Origin: Sphingomicrobium sp.
GTDB lineage: Bacteria; Pseudomonadota; Alphaproteobacteria; Sphingomonadales; Sphingomonadaceae
Direction of reading: 5' to 3'
DNA: 64,000 nucleotides
NCBI GenBank assembly: GCA_036563485.1
Contig: DATCMI010000001.1
Span: 1,675,501 to 1,739,500 of the forward strand
Part shown: positions 35,142 through 45,215 of the stretch, one piece after another
How the letters are laid out: every line of letters starts with the position of its first letter
Numbering within the stretch: the first letter of the stretch is position 1
Program-made: the position numbers and the translations under genes
Notes under the pieces: generated by a model
What the model was told of the DNA's origin: nothing
Seen by the model: the letters and a program-made list of their open reading frames with translations, nothing else
Databases searched by the model: none

Positions 35142-37355
35142 GTGGACGCAAAGACGGGTGAGATGGGCGGTTGCCCGATGAAGGGCGCCAGGGTTCGTTC
35201 GCTGCTCGGCAGGACCAACAAGGATTGGTGGCCCGAGGCGCTCCCCGTCGACATGCTCCACCAGCATGGCGTCTCGCCGGACCCGATGGGTCCCGATTTC
35301 GACTATGCCGAAGCGTTCAAGAAGCTCGACTATCAGGCGCTGAAGAACGACCTTCACGCCTTGATGACGGACAGCCAGCCGTGGTGGCCGGCCGATTACG
35401 GGCATTATGGGCCCTTCATGATCCGCATGGCCTGGCACGCAGCCGGCACCTATCGGGTGACCGACGGCCGCGGCGGCGCCTCGAGCGGGCAGCAAAGGTT
35501 CGAACCGCTCAACTCGTGGCCCGACAACGGCAACCTCGACAAGGCCCGGCGGCTGCTGTGGCCGATCAAGCGGAAGTACGGCCCCTCGATCAGTTGGGCC
35601 GACCTGTTCATTCTCGCCGGCAATGTCGCGATCGAGAGCATGGGCGGGCCGGTGTTCGGCTTCGGCGCTGGTCGCAAGGACGTCTACCAGTCCGAAGGCG
35701 ACACCTTCTGGGGCGCCGAGGAAATCTGGGTCAACCAGGGCGCAAAGACCCGCATCAGCGAGGACCTGCCCGAGCTGGAAGGGCCGCTGGCCGCGATCCA
35801 GATGGGCCTCATCTACGTCAATCCGGAAGGTCCCGGCGGCAACCCCGATCCGCTAATGTCCGCGCGCGACATGAAGGCGACCTTCCTGCGCATGGCGATG
35901 AATTCCGAAGAGACGGTCGCCCTGACCGCCGGCGGCCACGCCTTCGGCAAGGCGCATGGCGCCAAGCCCGCCGAAAGCTTCGGCAAGGATCCGGCGTCGG
36001 AGGCGATCCACCTTCAAGGACTTGGGTGGCTGACCGACGACGAACAAATCCGGACGGGCAACATCACGACCTCCGGCATCGAAGGCGCGTGGTCGAACAA
36101 CCCGACCAAGTGGGGCGGCGATTATTTCCGGCTGCTTTTCAAATATGATTACGAGCTCGTCGAAAGCCCGGCGGGCGCCAAGCAGTGGACGCCGATCAAC
36201 CCCGATCCGGAAGACCTGGCCCCCGACGCCCGCGATCCGTCGAAGCGCGTGCCAACGATGATGACCACCGCCGACATGGCGCTGAAGATGGATCCGGAGT
36301 TCCGCGAGATCTCGCTTCGCTTCAAGGACGATCAGGCGGCGCTCGACGACGCTTTCGCCCGCGCCTGGTTCAAGCTCACTCATCGCGACATGGGTCCGAA
36401 GATCCGCTACCTCGGGCCGGAAATCCCCGAAGAGACGCTGATCTGGCAGGACCCGGTGCCGGAAGGCACCGTGCCATCGGACGCCGACATCGCGGCGTTC
36501 AAGAGCAAGGTGCTCGACAGCGGCCTGACCGTGTCGCAGCTGGTCAAGACAGCCTGGGCGTCGGCCTCCACCTATCGCAAGTCGGACCATCGCGGCGGCG
36601 CCAACGGCGCGCGCATCGCGCTCGAGCCGCAGCGGAGCTGGACGGTCAACGAGCCTGAAGAGCTCGCCATGGTCCTCGATAAGTTGAACGAGCTGCGCGG
36701 GTCGATGTCGCTGGCCGACGCGATCGTGCTCGCCGGTTCGGCGGCGGTCGAGAAGGCGGCTCGCGACGGCGGCTATGCGATCGAAGTGCCGTTCACTGGC
36801 GGCCGCGGCGACGCGACGCAGGAGTGGACCGACGTCGAGAGCTTCGTGTGGATGGAGCCGCAGGCCGATGGCTTCCGCAACTTCCTGAAGACGCAGCAGA
36901 GCGTCAAGACCGAGGAGCTGCTGCTCGACAAAGCGTCGCTGCTCGGGCTTTCGGGGCCGGAGATGACGGTGCTTCTGGGCGGACTTCGCGTGCTCGGCGC
37001 CAACTATAAGGACGCGCCGGAAGGCGTGTTCACCGATCGCAAGGGGCAGCTGACCAACGACTTCTTCGTCAACCTGCTCGACAACGACACCTTCTGGGAG
37101 CTGGAGGACGCGTCGAGCGACGAAGAATTCTTCGGCTACACCCGGGAAGGCCGGACCGAGAAGTGGCGGGCAACGCGGACGGACCTGATCTTCGGGTCGA
37201 ACAGCCAGCTCCGCGCAACGGCCGAAGTCTATGCCGAACGCGGGTGCGAGGAGAAGTTCGTGCGCGACTTCGTCAAGGCCTGGGTAAAGGTGATGAACGC
37301 CGACCGCTTCGACCTCGACCGCAACGGTACGGCGGGACGGGCGGCAAGCTCCTAA
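35142..37355 (+). CDS. katG: Catalase-peroxidase HPI
   Basis: The 737-residue duplicated haem peroxidase has the distal site [11 protein letters not shown] and the proximal segment [13 protein letters not shown]. Trp in the first segment, Tyr in [11 protein letters not shown] and Met in RMAMNSEE would form the Met-Tyr-Trp adduct needed for catalase activity. The second, non-catalytic half follows. The GTG start is preceded by GGAGG. Its stop overlaps the stop of the convergent oxyR gene by 4 bp. Likely under OxyR control, from the location only. Confidence 0.96.
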   Translation: MDAKTGEMGGCPMKGARVRSLLGRTNKDWWPEALPVDMLHQHGVSPDPMGPDFDYAEAFKKLDYQALKNDLHALMTDSQPWWPADYGHYGPFMIRMAWHAAGTYRVTDGRGGASSGQQRFEPLNSWPDNGNLDKARRLLWPIKRKYGPSISWADLFILAGNVAIESMGGPVFGFGAGRKDVYQSEGDTFWGAEEIWVNQGAKTRISEDLPELEGPLAAIQMGLIYVNPEGPGGNPDPLMSARDMKATFLRMAMNSEETVALTAGGHAFGKAHGAKPAESFGKDPASEAIHLQGLGWLTDDEQIRTGNITTSGIEGAWSNNPTKWGGDYFRLLFKYDYELVESPAGAKQWTPINPDPEDLAPDARDPSKRVPTMMTTADMALKMDPEFREISLRFKDDQAALDDAFARAWFKLTHRDMGPKIRYLGPEIPEETLIWQDPVPEGTVPSDADIAAFKSKVLDSGLTVSQLVKTAWASASTYRKSDHRGGANGARIALEPQRSWTVNEPEELAMVLDKLNELRGSMSLADAIVLAGSAAVEKAARDGGYAIEVPFTGGRGDATQEWTDVESFVWMEPQADGFRNFLKTQQSVKTEELLLDKASLLGLSGPEMTVLLGGLRVLGANYKDAPEGVFTDRKGQLTNDFFVNLLDNDTFWELEDASSDEEFFGYTREGRTEKWRATRTDLIFGSNSQLRATAEVYAERGCEEKFVRDFVKAWVKVMNADRFDLDRNGTAGRAASS

Positions 37356-38281
37356 GCGGCTGCCAGATCCTCGGAATGAAGCTCGGCGACGATCCGCGAC
37401 AGTGTCGTCGCCAGCATCCGGAACTCGCCCTCGCGCGGGCTCGACCTGCGCCAAATGAGCGCGATGCGGCGGTAGTTGTGCTCTGAATCGAGGGGTCGGG
37501 CGTCGACTCCGGTGCCCTCGAGGATGCCGGCGTCGATCGCCATGCCGGGGACGAAGGTTACCCCAAGACCGTTATCCACCATCTGGACGAGCGTGTGGAG
37601 CGACGTTCCCATCATCGCCGCATGGGCCCGCAGCTCCGGGCGGTTACAGGCGGACAGCGCATGGTCCTTCAGGCAATGCCCGTCCTCCAGCAGCAGCATC
37701 CTTTGCTCGTCGATGGCACTGACATCGACAGTTCCGTTGTCCGGCGCTTCGCCAGGCGGGTAAGCGACGAACAAAGGGTCGTCGAACAGCGCCGCGGAAT
37801 CCACTTCGCCGCATGAGAAGGGCAGGGCGAGCAGCACGCAATCGAGCTGTCCCCGGTGAAGCGCCTCGCACGCAGCCTGGCTGGTCTCCTCGCGAAGGTA
37901 GAGCTTGAGGCTCGGCCATTCGGCGCGAAGCCGCGGAAGCATGGTCGGGAGCAGGAACGGCGCGATCGTGGGGATAACGCCGAGACGAAGCTCGCCGTGC
38001 AGCGGCTGGCCTTCGGCGCCGGCGATGGCGGCAAGCTCCTCCGCCTCGCGAAGCACCCGGGTCGCCTTGTCGGCGACCTTCTCCCCCAGAGCGGTGAAGC
38101 GCACCACCCGCCGCGTCCGCTCGACCAGGATGACGCCGAGCAATGTTTCGAGCTCGCGCAGTCCGGCGGACAGTGTCGATTGAGTGACGAAGCAGGCATC
38201 GGCCGCCCGGCCAAAGTGACCGTGCTCACGCAAGGCGACGAGATATTGCAGCTGTTTGAGCGTTGGCAGGTGCACGATCAT
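37352..38281 (-). CDS. oxyR: OxyR-type LysR family transcriptional regulator
   Basis: The 309-residue protein has an N-terminal winged helix-turn-helix (residues 5-64, [10 protein letters not shown] ... [10 protein letters not shown]) and a LysR effector domain. Cys203 and Cys212 in [12 protein letters not shown] have the same spacing as Cys199/Cys208 of E. coli OxyR, which form the peroxide-sensing disulfide. It lies between katG (convergent) and ahpC (divergent). The ATG at 38281 is preferred to an upstream in-frame TTG at 38299. Confidence 0.9.
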   Translation of the reverse strand: MIVHLPTLKQLQYLVALREHGHFGRAADACFVTQSTLSAGLRELETLLGVILVERTRRVVRFTALGEKVADKATRVLREAEELAAIAGAEGQPLHGELRLGVIPTIAPFLLPTMLPRLRAEWPSLKLYLREETSQAACEALHRGQLDCVLLALPFSCGEVDSAALFDDPLFVAYPPGEAPDNGTVDVSAIDEQRMLLLEDGHCLKDHALSACNRPELRAHAAMMGTSLHTLVQMVDNGLGVTFVPGMAIDAGILEGTGVDARPLDSEHNYRRIALIWRRSSPREGEFRMLATTLSRIVAELHSEDLAAA

Positions 38282-38404
38282 GCTAATCGAAAATTCCAAT
38301 CAGTTCGGCAGGCTTAATGCACTTGAACGATTGGGGCCAGCTCCATAGATGCTGCAACGCAACAGCTGCATATTGCAGTGCAAGATCACACAAGAGGAGA
38401 TCGA

Positions 38405-38947
38405 ATGCTTACCGTTGGTGACAAGCTTCCCGAACTGAAACTTCCGGTCCAGCAGGGCACCTCGGCGTTGCCGGCGGACGAGACGATCGACCTCGGCCAG
38501 ACCAACGGCAAGTGGAAGGTGCTCTTCTATTGGCCGAAGGACTTCACCTTCGTCTGCCCGACCGAGATCGTCGGTTATGGCGAGCTGAAGCAGGATTTCG
38601 AAGACCGCGACGCCGAGCTGATCGGTGCGTCGACGGACACGAGCCACGTCCACTTCGCGTGGCGCCGCTCGGACGAGCAGCTGGCCAATGCGGACTTCCC
38701 GTGGATTGCCGACAACAAGAAGGAACTGGCGGAAGCGCTCGGGATCATCGACCGCAATGAAGGCGTGGCGTTCCGCGCGACCTTCATCATCGATCCGGAC
38801 AACGTCATCCAGCACGTGACTGTCAACGGCCTCAACGTCGGCCGCAATCCGGCGGAGACGCTGCGCGTCCTCGACGCGCTGCAGACCGACGAGCTGTGCC
38901 CTTGCAACTGGACGGCCGGCGAAGAGGTGCTGAAGCCCGCCGCTTAA
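38405..38947 (+). CDS. ahpC: 2-Cys peroxiredoxin, alkyl hydroperoxide reductase subunit C type
   Basis: The 180-residue thioredoxin-fold peroxidase has the peroxidatic Cys51 in FTFVCPTE, GVAFRATFIIDP, and Cys165/Cys167 in ELCPCNW for resolution. It reduces hydrogen and organic peroxides. The ATG follows AGAGGAGATCG. It is divergent from oxyR with a 123-bp regulatory gap. A strong terminator stands between it and ahpD. No AhpF is present, so AhpD probably recycles it, as in mycobacteria. Confidence 0.93.
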   Translation: MLTVGDKLPELKLPVQQGTSALPADETIDLGQTNGKWKVLFYWPKDFTFVCPTEIVGYGELKQDFEDRDAELIGASTDTSHVHFAWRRSDEQLANADFPWIADNKKELAEALGIIDRNEGVAFRATFIIDPDNVIQHVTVNGLNVGRNPAETLRVLDALQTDELCPCNWTAGEEVLKPAA

Positions 38948-39013
38948 CGAGGTCCACCCGCGGCAGCGAGCCGCAGGGTTCGCAGCCGGTGCTTCCCCTA
39001 GCCGGCTGTGACC

Positions 39014-39047
39014 AAGGGGCGGGCTTCCCCAGGCCCGCCCCTTTTTT
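39014..39047 (+). terminator. Strong intrinsic terminator between ahpC and ahpD
   Basis: The 11-bp arms AAGGGGCGGGC and GCCCGCCCCTT, an 8-nt loop and six Ts form a classical terminator 67 bp after the ahpC stop and only 27 bp before the ahpD ATG. ahpD would then depend on readthrough. Confidence 0.85.
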
Positions 39048-39073
39048 CATGCCTTCAACGGAGTTTTGCCCCC

Positions 39074-39592
39074 ATGTCGCTCAAGCAATTTGCTGAAGTG
39101 CTTCCCGATTATGCGAAGGACATCCGCCTCAACCTCGGATCGATCCTCAGCGACCAGCTGATGGGTGAGGAGCGCAAGCTGTCGCTGCTGCTCGCCTGTG
39201 CCCATGGCTCCGGATACAAGCCGCTGGTCGAAGCCGCCGAGGCGGAAGTCGCGGGCAAGATTCCCGACCAACTCGCCAATGCGGCGCGCGGCGCGGCCGC
39301 CGTGATGGCGATGAACAATGTCTATTACCGCTTCGTCCACCTCGTCGCGAACCCAGAGTATGGCAAGATGCCGGCGCGGCTGCGGATGAACTTCATCGGC
39401 AGCCATGGGATCGCCAAGGAAGAATTCGAGCTGTTCAGCCTGGCAGTGTCAGCGATGAACGGCTGCGGCATGTGCATCGACAGCCACGAGCGCGTGCTCC
39501 TGGAGCATGGGGTCAAGCCCGATGCCATTCAGGCGGCGGTGCGGGTCGCCGCGGTGATGAAGGCGCTCGCGACGGTTCACGCCACCCTCTGA
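39074..39592 (+). CDS. ahpD: AhpD-like alkylhydroperoxidase
   Basis: The 172-residue all-helical protein has the AhpD active site: Cys131-Gly-Met-Cys134 followed by His138 (NGCGMCIDSH), with an upstream Glu in EEFELF. Length and motif match AhpD, which reduces AhpC through a lipoyl carrier in actinobacteria. The ATG at 39074 was chosen because the upstream in-frame part is the ahpC terminator. The gene order oxyR-ahpC-ahpD supports the role. Confidence 0.9.
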   Translation: MSLKQFAEVLPDYAKDIRLNLGSILSDQLMGEERKLSLLLACAHGSGYKPLVEAAEAEVAGKIPDQLANAARGAAAVMAMNNVYYRFVHLVANPEYGKMPARLRMNFIGSHGIAKEEFELFSLAVSAMNGCGMCIDSHERVLLEHGVKPDAIQAAVRVAAVMKALATVHATL

Positions 39593-39612
39593 CTGTCCGG
39601 CGCTCGGCGCCT

Positions 39613-40365
39613 TTAGGCGAGCGCGCGATAAAGTCCGTAGACGCTGGTCACCGTCACCAAGGCGCCGACGAAGGTCAGCAGCGTGTCGGGATTGACGCGC
39701 TTGGCGATGAACGCGCCGAAGGGTGCGGCAAGGACGCCGCCGATCAGCAAGCCCAAGGTGGCGATCGTGAACGCCTCCCAGCCCAGCGCCGCGAGGAAGG
39801 TCAGGGAAATCGTCACGGTAAGGAAGAACTCGGCAGTGTTAACCGTGCCGATCGTCTTCCTGGGGTTGCTGCCCTGAACCAGCAGGTTGGAAGTGACGAT
39901 GGCGCCCCAGCCGCCGCCGCCCGCAGCGTCCAGGAAGCCGCCGACGAGGCCGAGCGGCGACACGACCTTCGGTGTCTTCTCGGTGTGGCGGTGCATGATG
40001 CCACGGTAGAAAAGATAGACGCCGAGCGCGGTGAGGTAAGCGAGGACGATCGGCTTGGCGGTGCCGGCGTCGACCTGCGTCAGGACGTATGCGCCGAGCA
40101 CGCCGCCGATGACGCCAGGGATGGCGATGCGGAAGAACAGCTTCCAGTCGACGTTGCGGTGCGCGACATGGCTGATGCCCGAAACCGCAGTGGTGAAGGT
40201 TTCCGCCGTATGGACCCCGGCAGACGCGGCCGCGGGGGGCACGCCCATGCTGATCAACAGCGTGCTCGAGATCTGGCCATAGGCCATGCCGAGCGCGCCG
40301 TCGACGAGCTGCGCCGCAAAGCCAATGAGCAGGAATGGTAGGAGCGCCGACGGATCCGTCAGCAT
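39613..40365 (-). CDS. TauE/SafE family sulfite exporter-like protein
   Basis: The 250-residue protein has about eight transmembrane helices and the two internal repeats of the TauE/SafE family. Family features are LVDGALGMAYG near residue 20 and GGFLDAAGGGGWG near residue 142. Members export sulfite, sulfoacetate or other organosulfur anions, and the substrate here is unknown. It starts at ATG and is divergent from the serine acetyltransferase gene, which also concerns sulfur assimilation. Confidence 0.85.
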   Translation of the reverse strand: MLTDPSALLPFLLIGFAAQLVDGALGMAYGQISSTLLISMGVPPAAASAGVHTAETFTTAVSGISHVAHRNVDWKLFFRIAIPGVIGGVLGAYVLTQVDAGTAKPIVLAYLTALGVYLFYRGIMHRHTEKTPKVVSPLGLVGGFLDAAGGGGWGAIVTSNLLVQGSNPRKTIGTVNTAEFFLTVTISLTFLAALGWEAFTIATLGLLIGGVLAAPFGAFIAKRVNPDTLLTFVGALVTVTSVYGLYRALA

Positions 40366-40520
40366 TTCCGGGACGATGGCTTGGCTCCCAACCTGTTGTC
40401 GGCGCCATTTGGCCGAGCCCGGCCCTCACGGCAAGGGCGGTGAGATCCGCGGTTTGAACGATCTGGTAATTGACCGCCCTCAGACATAGATTGCGGATTG
40501 AAACGGCTAGAGGTGTTACG

Positions 40521-41207
40521 TTGCAATCGGGCCTGATCGCCTATCTCGATTCCGTCAAATCGCGGGATCCGGCAGCGCGCTCGCGCTGGGATGTCCTCTT
40601 CTATCCCGGTGTGCTGGCGCTCGGCCTGCATCGCATCGCGCACTGGCTATGGGAAGGGAAGCTCACCTTCCTCGCGCGCCTGGTCAATCATCTGTCGCGG
40701 TTCCTCACGTCGATCGACATTCATCCTGGCGCGACGATCGGGAAGCGCTTCTTCCTCGACCATGGCTTCAGCGTCATCGGCGAGAGCGCGACCATCGGCG
40801 AGGACGTGACCATTTACCAGCACGTGACGCTTGGCGGCACCAACCCGACGACCGGCGTCGGCGGCAAGCGCCATCCGACCATCGGCAACGGCGTGGTGAT
40901 CGGCTCTGGTGCGCAGGTACTCGGTCCGATCGAGGTCGGGGACGGCGCCAAGATCGGCGCGAACTCGGTGGTGACCAAGGACGTCGCGCCCGGCCAGACC
41001 GTGGTCGGCATCCCCGCCAAGCCGGTACCGGTCGACGTCGTCCACTATAGCCCCGGCTTCATGCCCTACGGCACGCCGTGCGGCGAGGACCTCGACCCTG
41101 TACGAGCCAAGCTGGTCGAGCTGGAGGATGAGCTTGCAGCCCTTCGCGCCGAGCTTAAGGCCGTCAGGGCGACGCGGCAGCCGCAGCCTAAGGTGAAGAG
41201 CGCTTGA
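40521..41207 (+). CDS. Serine O-acetyltransferase, EpsC type
   Basis: The 228-residue protein has a short helical N-terminus with LIAYLDSVKSRDPAARSRW, then left-handed beta-helix hexapeptide repeats (DIHPGATIGKRF, GESATIGEDVTIYQHVTLGG, the active-site region with KRHPTIGNGVVIGSGAQVLG). It acetylates serine for cysteine synthesis. The TTG at 40521 preceded by AGAGGTG is chosen; an upstream in-frame TTG at 40470 is possible. The C-terminal tail is helical and basic. Confidence 0.85.
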   Translation: MQSGLIAYLDSVKSRDPAARSRWDVLFYPGVLALGLHRIAHWLWEGKLTFLARLVNHLSRFLTSIDIHPGATIGKRFFLDHGFSVIGESATIGEDVTIYQHVTLGGTNPTTGVGGKRHPTIGNGVVIGSGAQVLGPIEVGDGAKIGANSVVTKDVAPGQTVVGIPAKPVPVDVVHYSPGFMPYGTPCGEDLDPVRAKLVELEDELAALRAELKAVRATRQPQPKVKSA

Positions 41208-41238
41208 GGGCCGAACCAGGGATAAGGAGCGCCGGCCG

Positions 41239-41580
41239 TTGAGCGTTGTCACGCCGTTCCCGCGAGAATGGGAGCGGCGCCCGGTCGCGACCTTCGATCG
41301 CAAGGAGCTGACGCGGATCATGGACCTTTACGGCCGCATGGTCGCCGCTGGCCATTGGCGCGATTATGCGCTGCGGATCGATGCCGACGTCGCGGTGTTC
41401 GCCGCTTACCGCCGCCACACGGAGCGGCCGGAGATCCGCATAGAGAAACGCCCCGCGCTTCGGCTGAAGCAGGGGGCGTTTGCATTGGTGAGCGAACATG
41501 GTGCCGTGCTCAAGCGGGGCCACGACCTGAGTTCGGTCATGGCCCCGCTCGAGCGCCGGCTCATGCGGCTGGTTGGCTGA
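41239..41580 (+). CDS. DUF2794 family protein
   Basis: The 113-residue protein matches the alphaproteobacterial DUF2794 pattern. It has FDRKELTRIMDLYGRMVAAG, HWRDYALRI and a C-terminal helical part ending LERRLMRLVG. Function unknown. It begins with TTG after ATAAGGAGCG. Its 3' end overlaps the convergent DUF2157 gene by 20 bp. Confidence 0.85.
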   Translation: MSVVTPFPREWERRPVATFDRKELTRIMDLYGRMVAAGHWRDYALRIDADVAVFAAYRRHTERPEIRIEKRPALRLKQGAFALVSEHGAVLKRGHDLSSVMAPLERRLMRLVG

Positions 41581-42667
41581 CGGCAGTCCGGTCGAGCAGC
41601 GGAAGCCGATCGCGCAGGCTGGCCGGCAGGGGGCCGACGATCGCGGCGCGGGCCTGGTGCCAGAAGGCCGACAGGAGCAGCAGGCCGGAGCCGATCACGA
41701 GCGCGGTGAGCGCGACGTTCAGCTCGACCGCCCCAAATTCGCGGAACAGCTGCTGCAGCGCGAACAGCACGTAGGCCAAGGCTGAAACCAGCAGCGCGCG
41801 ACGGTCGACTGCAAGCGCGGTGAGGCCGAGCGCGATGTAAAGGCCGACCACCGCCAGGCCTTCGCCGACGCCGACGTGCCCGCCGGTCAGTCCAAGCAGG
41901 GTGAAGATCGGATGGACGATCATCGGCGCTGCCAGCAGGTGAAGCCAGAAGGCGACGTCGCTCCGCCGGGTGAGGCGGCCGCGGTCGGACGAATCCCACC
42001 ACATGGCGAACAGGAACATGCCGACGCCGAGCAGCAGGACGAAGCCGAGGATCAGGTTGCGCGACTGGTCGAGGTCCTGGCCGAGCGCGGCGATGACGAT
42101 GCCGATGACGATCGCGGCTGCCGCGCCGGCGCCGACTGCCACGGTGATGGGTACGCGGAACGTCGACCAGTGAAGGTGGGCCGCGGCGGCGCTGATCGCT
42201 GCCGAGACGGCCAGGATGACGCCGGCAAGGACGTTGTTGTTGTCCAGCTGATCCGGTCCGATCGCGATGGCGATGCTGGTTATCGCGGTGCCGAACACGC
42301 CGATAATGAAAGCGATCAGCAGCAGGATCGATGGCAGCGCCATGCGCCGGCGCTTCGTGAAGAACAGCGCCAGCGGCCAGGCCGTGGCGGCGACTGCGAG
42401 CGGCGCGAGGGGCGAGGGTCCATCGACGTCCAAGGTGAGGCCGCTGTGCTGGCCCACCCATTGGCCGATCCAACCGACCGCGAACAGCAGGATCGCCGCG
42501 GCAATCGAGACGAAGATGTCGTTGAAGCCGGTGATGAGCCTGAACTGCTCTTCATCCGGAATTGCCGTTGAGCGCTGCCGTTCGATGTGCGCGCGAAGCG
42601 CATTGGCCGCGTCCTGGCTAATCGCTCCCGACGCGACTGCGTCGTCGAGCTCTTGCTGACTGTACAT
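41561..42667 (-). CDS. DUF2157 multi-pass membrane protein
   Basis: The 368-residue protein has a short soluble N-terminal helical domain (MYSQQELDDAVASGAISQD, typical of DUF2157). About ten transmembrane helices follow. Function unknown. It starts at ATG and is preceded by a promoter whose -10 TATAAT lies within a TGTATT-N8-AATACA palindrome, the same arrangement as upstream of telA. The 3' end overlaps the DUF2794 gene. Confidence 0.82.
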   Translation of the reverse strand: MYSQQELDDAVASGAISQDAANALRAHIERQRSTAIPDEEQFRLITGFNDIFVSIAAAILLFAVGWIGQWVGQHSGLTLDVDGPSPLAPLAVAATAWPLALFFTKRRRMALPSILLLIAFIIGVFGTAITSIAIAIGPDQLDNNNVLAGVILAVSAAISAAAAHLHWSTFRVPITVAVGAGAAAAIVIGIVIAALGQDLDQSRNLILGFVLLLGVGMFLFAMWWDSSDRGRLTRRSDVAFWLHLLAAPMIVHPIFTLLGLTGGHVGVGEGLAVVGLYIALGLTALAVDRRALLVSALAYVLFALQQLFREFGAVELNVALTALVIGSGLLLLSAFWHQARAAIVGPLPASLRDRLPLLDRTAVSQPAA

Positions 42668-42706
42668 GCCTATCCTCCCGTTAATTGCCGGGGAGAGTAG
42701 ACCTAC

Positions 42707-42726
42707 TGTATTATAGTGTCAATACA
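42707..42726. promoter_or_regulatory. Palindromic operator TGTATT-N8-AATACA over the -10 of the DUF2157 gene
   Basis: Read on the minus strand the site carries TATAAT at operator positions 12-17 (window 42710-42715), a perfect -10. The predicted start of transcription is about 36 nt before the ATG. The flanking bases extend the palindrome to C...G. The same palindrome in the same register occurs at 63552-63571, so one repressor probably controls both. The repressor is not identified. Confidence 0.65.
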
Positions 42727-42896
42727 GCACGCCAGCAGTGCTGTGGCTTAGTCCCAGCGACTCGAGTCGCGCGGCCGTTTCTGAACAACGGTTCAGCCGC
42801 GGAACGTTCTCGCCAGCATTGTCAACAGTTTTTTTGAACCTCTTCCATTCCTCCCGCGTTGAGGCGGCAAGAACTGAATTTACAAGGTTTTTGAAC

Positions 42897-44216
42897 GTGA
42901 AAACTCGCTGGATCGCCGGCGCCGCTTGTGCGGCGCTGATGGGCATCGCATTGCCCGCAAACGCCGCCACGAGCCCTGGGCTCCCAAGTGCGGCCATTCA
43001 AGTTTCGCCGTCGGCGGAGCAGGCCGTCGACGCTTTCTATGCAAGCCGCGGCGGTTCTCCTTTGTGGCTGCGCAGCGGTGCCGACAGCGGCGCTGCGCGT
43101 GAGCTGTTGGGCGTGCTCGAGCGCGCGACGCTCGACGGCTATGCCAGCGGCCCGGCGCTTGCGGCGCATGCCCAGACCCTGATGACGCGCGCGCAGGCGG
43201 GCGACATCGAAGCGCTCAGGGCAGCCGACCGGCTGCTGACGGTCGCCTGGGTCAGCTATGTCCAGAAGCTGCAGCGCCCCTCGAGCGGCATGATCTACGG
43301 GGATCCGGCGGTGACGCCGAGGACGCAATCGGCCGCGCAGATCCTGTCCGTCACGGCTTCTGCGCCGTCGCTGCTTAGCCATGTGCGCAGCATCTCGCAG
43401 GTGAACCCGCTCTACGCGCAGCTGCGCGATGCGGCTTGGGCGGAAATGCAGGCGAACGGATCCGTCGACGGACGCGTGCTCGCCAGCCTCGACCGTGTCC
43501 GCGAAGCGCCGGCGCACGGCAAATATGTGATGGTCGATGCCGCTTCGGCGCGCCTCTACATGATCGAGGACGGCCGGATTGCAGACTCGATGAAGGTCGT
43601 CGTCGGCAAGCCCGGCGCGGAGACCGAAACGCCGATGATGGCCAGCACCATCTATTATGCTACGCTCAACCCTTATTGGCACGTGGGCGGCGAGATGGTC
43701 CGCTCGCTTACCGCGAAGAATGTGCTCCAGCAGGGCGTCAGCTATCTGACGGAGCGTGGCTACCAGGTGATGCCGGCCGATCCGAACGACAATCGCGTGC
43801 TCGATCCGTCGACCGTCGACTGGAAAGCGGTTGCCGATGGGACGCTGCAGGTTCGCGTCCGGCAGCTTCCCGGGCCGGCCAATTCGATGGGCCGGATGAA
43901 GATCGGCTTCCCGAACTCGCAGGACATCTATCTGCACGACACGCCGTCGAAGGCACTCTTCGCGCAGGATGACCGTGGCGTCAGCCATGGCTGCGTCCGG
44001 CTCGAGGATGCCGACCGGCTCGCGCGGTGGATGTTCGACGGCCGCAGGCCGCAGGCTGCATCGGACGCTCCGGAGCAGCATGTGCAGCTTCCAACGCCGG
44101 TGCCGATCTATTTGACCTACCTGACGGCGCAGGCGCGTGGCGGCCAGCTTGCCTATGTGGACGACATCTACGGGCGTGACGCCAACGCTTCGATGCGGGT
44201 CGCAGCCGCCCGCTAA
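42897..44216 (+). CDS. L,D-transpeptidase (YcbB-like), canonical SHGC motif
   Basis: The 439-residue protein has a signal peptide ending near PANA-AT. A YcbB-type scaffold follows, then the YkuD domain with His347 in HDTPSK and Cys366 in SHGCVR. It would cross-link peptidoglycan in the periplasm. It resembles the protein at 26879-28168 throughout (shared YVQxL, NPxYxxLR and TLNPYWH segments). The GTG at 42897 follows AAGG and precedes the signal peptide; an in-frame TTG two codons earlier is possible. Confidence 0.85.
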   Translation: MKTRWIAGAACAALMGIALPANAATSPGLPSAAIQVSPSAEQAVDAFYASRGGSPLWLRSGADSGAARELLGVLERATLDGYASGPALAAHAQTLMTRAQAGDIEALRAADRLLTVAWVSYVQKLQRPSSGMIYGDPAVTPRTQSAAQILSVTASAPSLLSHVRSISQVNPLYAQLRDAAWAEMQANGSVDGRVLASLDRVREAPAHGKYVMVDAASARLYMIEDGRIADSMKVVVGKPGAETETPMMASTIYYATLNPYWHVGGEMVRSLTAKNVLQQGVSYLTERGYQVMPADPNDNRVLDPSTVDWKAVADGTLQVRVRQLPGPANSMGRMKIGFPNSQDIYLHDTPSKALFAQDDRGVSHGCVRLEDADRLARWMFDGRRPQAASDAPEQHVQLPTPVPIYLTYLTAQARGGQLAYVDDIYGRDANASMRVAAAR

Positions 44217-44236
44217 TTAGTTCAGAGCCAGCGAGG

Positions 44237-44269
44237 GCTGCCTCGTCCGCGATAAGCGGGCGGGGCAGC
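44237..44269. terminator. Long hairpin between convergent genes
   Basis: A 14-bp stem (GCTGCCTCGTCCGC with GCGGGCGGGGCAGC, two G-T pairs) closes a GATAA loop. It lies between the L,D-transpeptidase stop and the LysR stop and can serve both, but lacks a T-tract. Confidence 0.6.
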
Positions 44270-44276
44270 TTCGCGT

Positions 44277-45185
44277 TCAGGCGGCTGCTTTCTGCTCCAG
44301 CATCAGGATGTGGCGGCGCAGGTGATCGTAGATGAAGTCGAGCACCGTGCGGACCGGGACGCTGTGGCGAACGCGCTCATGGGTGAACAGCCAGAGCACC
44401 CGGCCATGCTCCGTCCTGGGCGGAAGACACTGGATAAGCTCCGGATCGCCATCGGCGACGATGCAGGGAAGGACCGCGACGCCGAAGCCTGAGCGCACGC
44501 CGGCCAACAGGCCGCCGGAAGTCGCATGGTGCATCGCCACCTGCTCCTCGAGGCCGAGGGCCTGGAGCCAAGCCTGGTAGTGACGCCAGAGATTGCCGCC
44601 GCCGCCGCCGATGATCGGATGGTTGCGAAGGTCCTCAAGGCTGGTCGGCGCGCCATGTTTCGCCGCATAATCGCGGCTGCAGTAGAGCGCCCAATCGTCG
44701 ATGCACAACTGCCGCCCGACGACGCCGGCGGGCTGCGCCACGCTTGTGCTGCGAAGGGAAACGTCGGCTTCGCCGGCGCCGAGGTCGCGGACGATCTGGG
44801 ACGTGTCGAGCTCGATCCGGATCTCCGGATGAAGCTGGTGCAATTCGGGGAGGATCGGGGCGAGCAAGGCGGTCGCGTAAATCTCCTCGGTGGTGATGCG
44901 GACCGTGCCCGCGCGCTGACGGCCCTGCGCAAGCGCGGCTTCGGAGAAGGCGGAGGCGCTCCGTTCGACATCTTCCGCGCGGCCGAGCAGCGCCTCGCCG
45001 GCGGGAGTCAGCGCGTAGCCAGCCTGGCGCTTGTCGAAGAGGGGATAGCCGATCTGGTCCTCGAACGCGGCGATACGCCGAGCGACGGTCGTCTGGCTGA
45101 CGCGCATCATGCGCGCGGCGGCGAGCGTGCTGCCTTCGCGCGCGACGGCCACGAAGTAGCGCAAGTCGTTCCAGTCGAACATCAT
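44277..45185 (-). CDS. LysR family transcriptional regulator
   Basis: The 302-residue protein has a winged helix-turn-helix (WNDLRYFVAVAREGS ... RVSQTTVARRIAAFEDQIG) and a two-lobed effector domain. Two consecutive ATG codons begin it. It is divergent from the UrcA-family gene with a 129-bp gap containing a perfect 22-bp palindrome, a likely binding site. Effector and targets are unknown. Confidence 0.88.
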   Translation of the reverse strand: MMFDWNDLRYFVAVAREGSTLAAARMMRVSQTTVARRIAAFEDQIGYPLFDKRQAGYALTPAGEALLGRAEDVERSASAFSEAALAQGRQRAGTVRITTEEIYATALLAPILPELHQLHPEIRIELDTSQIVRDLGAGEADVSLRSTSVAQPAGVVGRQLCIDDWALYCSRDYAAKHGAPTSLEDLRNHPIIGGGGGNLWRHYQAWLQALGLEEQVAMHHATSGGLLAGVRSGFGVAVLPCIVADGDPELIQCLPPRTEHGRVLWLFTHERVRHSVPVRTVLDFIYDHLRRHILMLEQKAAA

Positions 45186-45215
45186 CGTCAGACTAAAGGC
45201 TCCAGCTTCCGCGGG

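Noticed and set aside
35853-37454. 533-codon minus-strand frame
   Set aside because: Antisense to katG, whose haem-site motifs are unmistakable.
38366-38378. CTGCA-TAT-TGCAG palindrome between oxyR and ahpC as an OxyR box
   Set aside because: It does not fit the ATAG-N7-CTAT pattern of OxyR sites. The arms are only 5 bp, so chance is likely.
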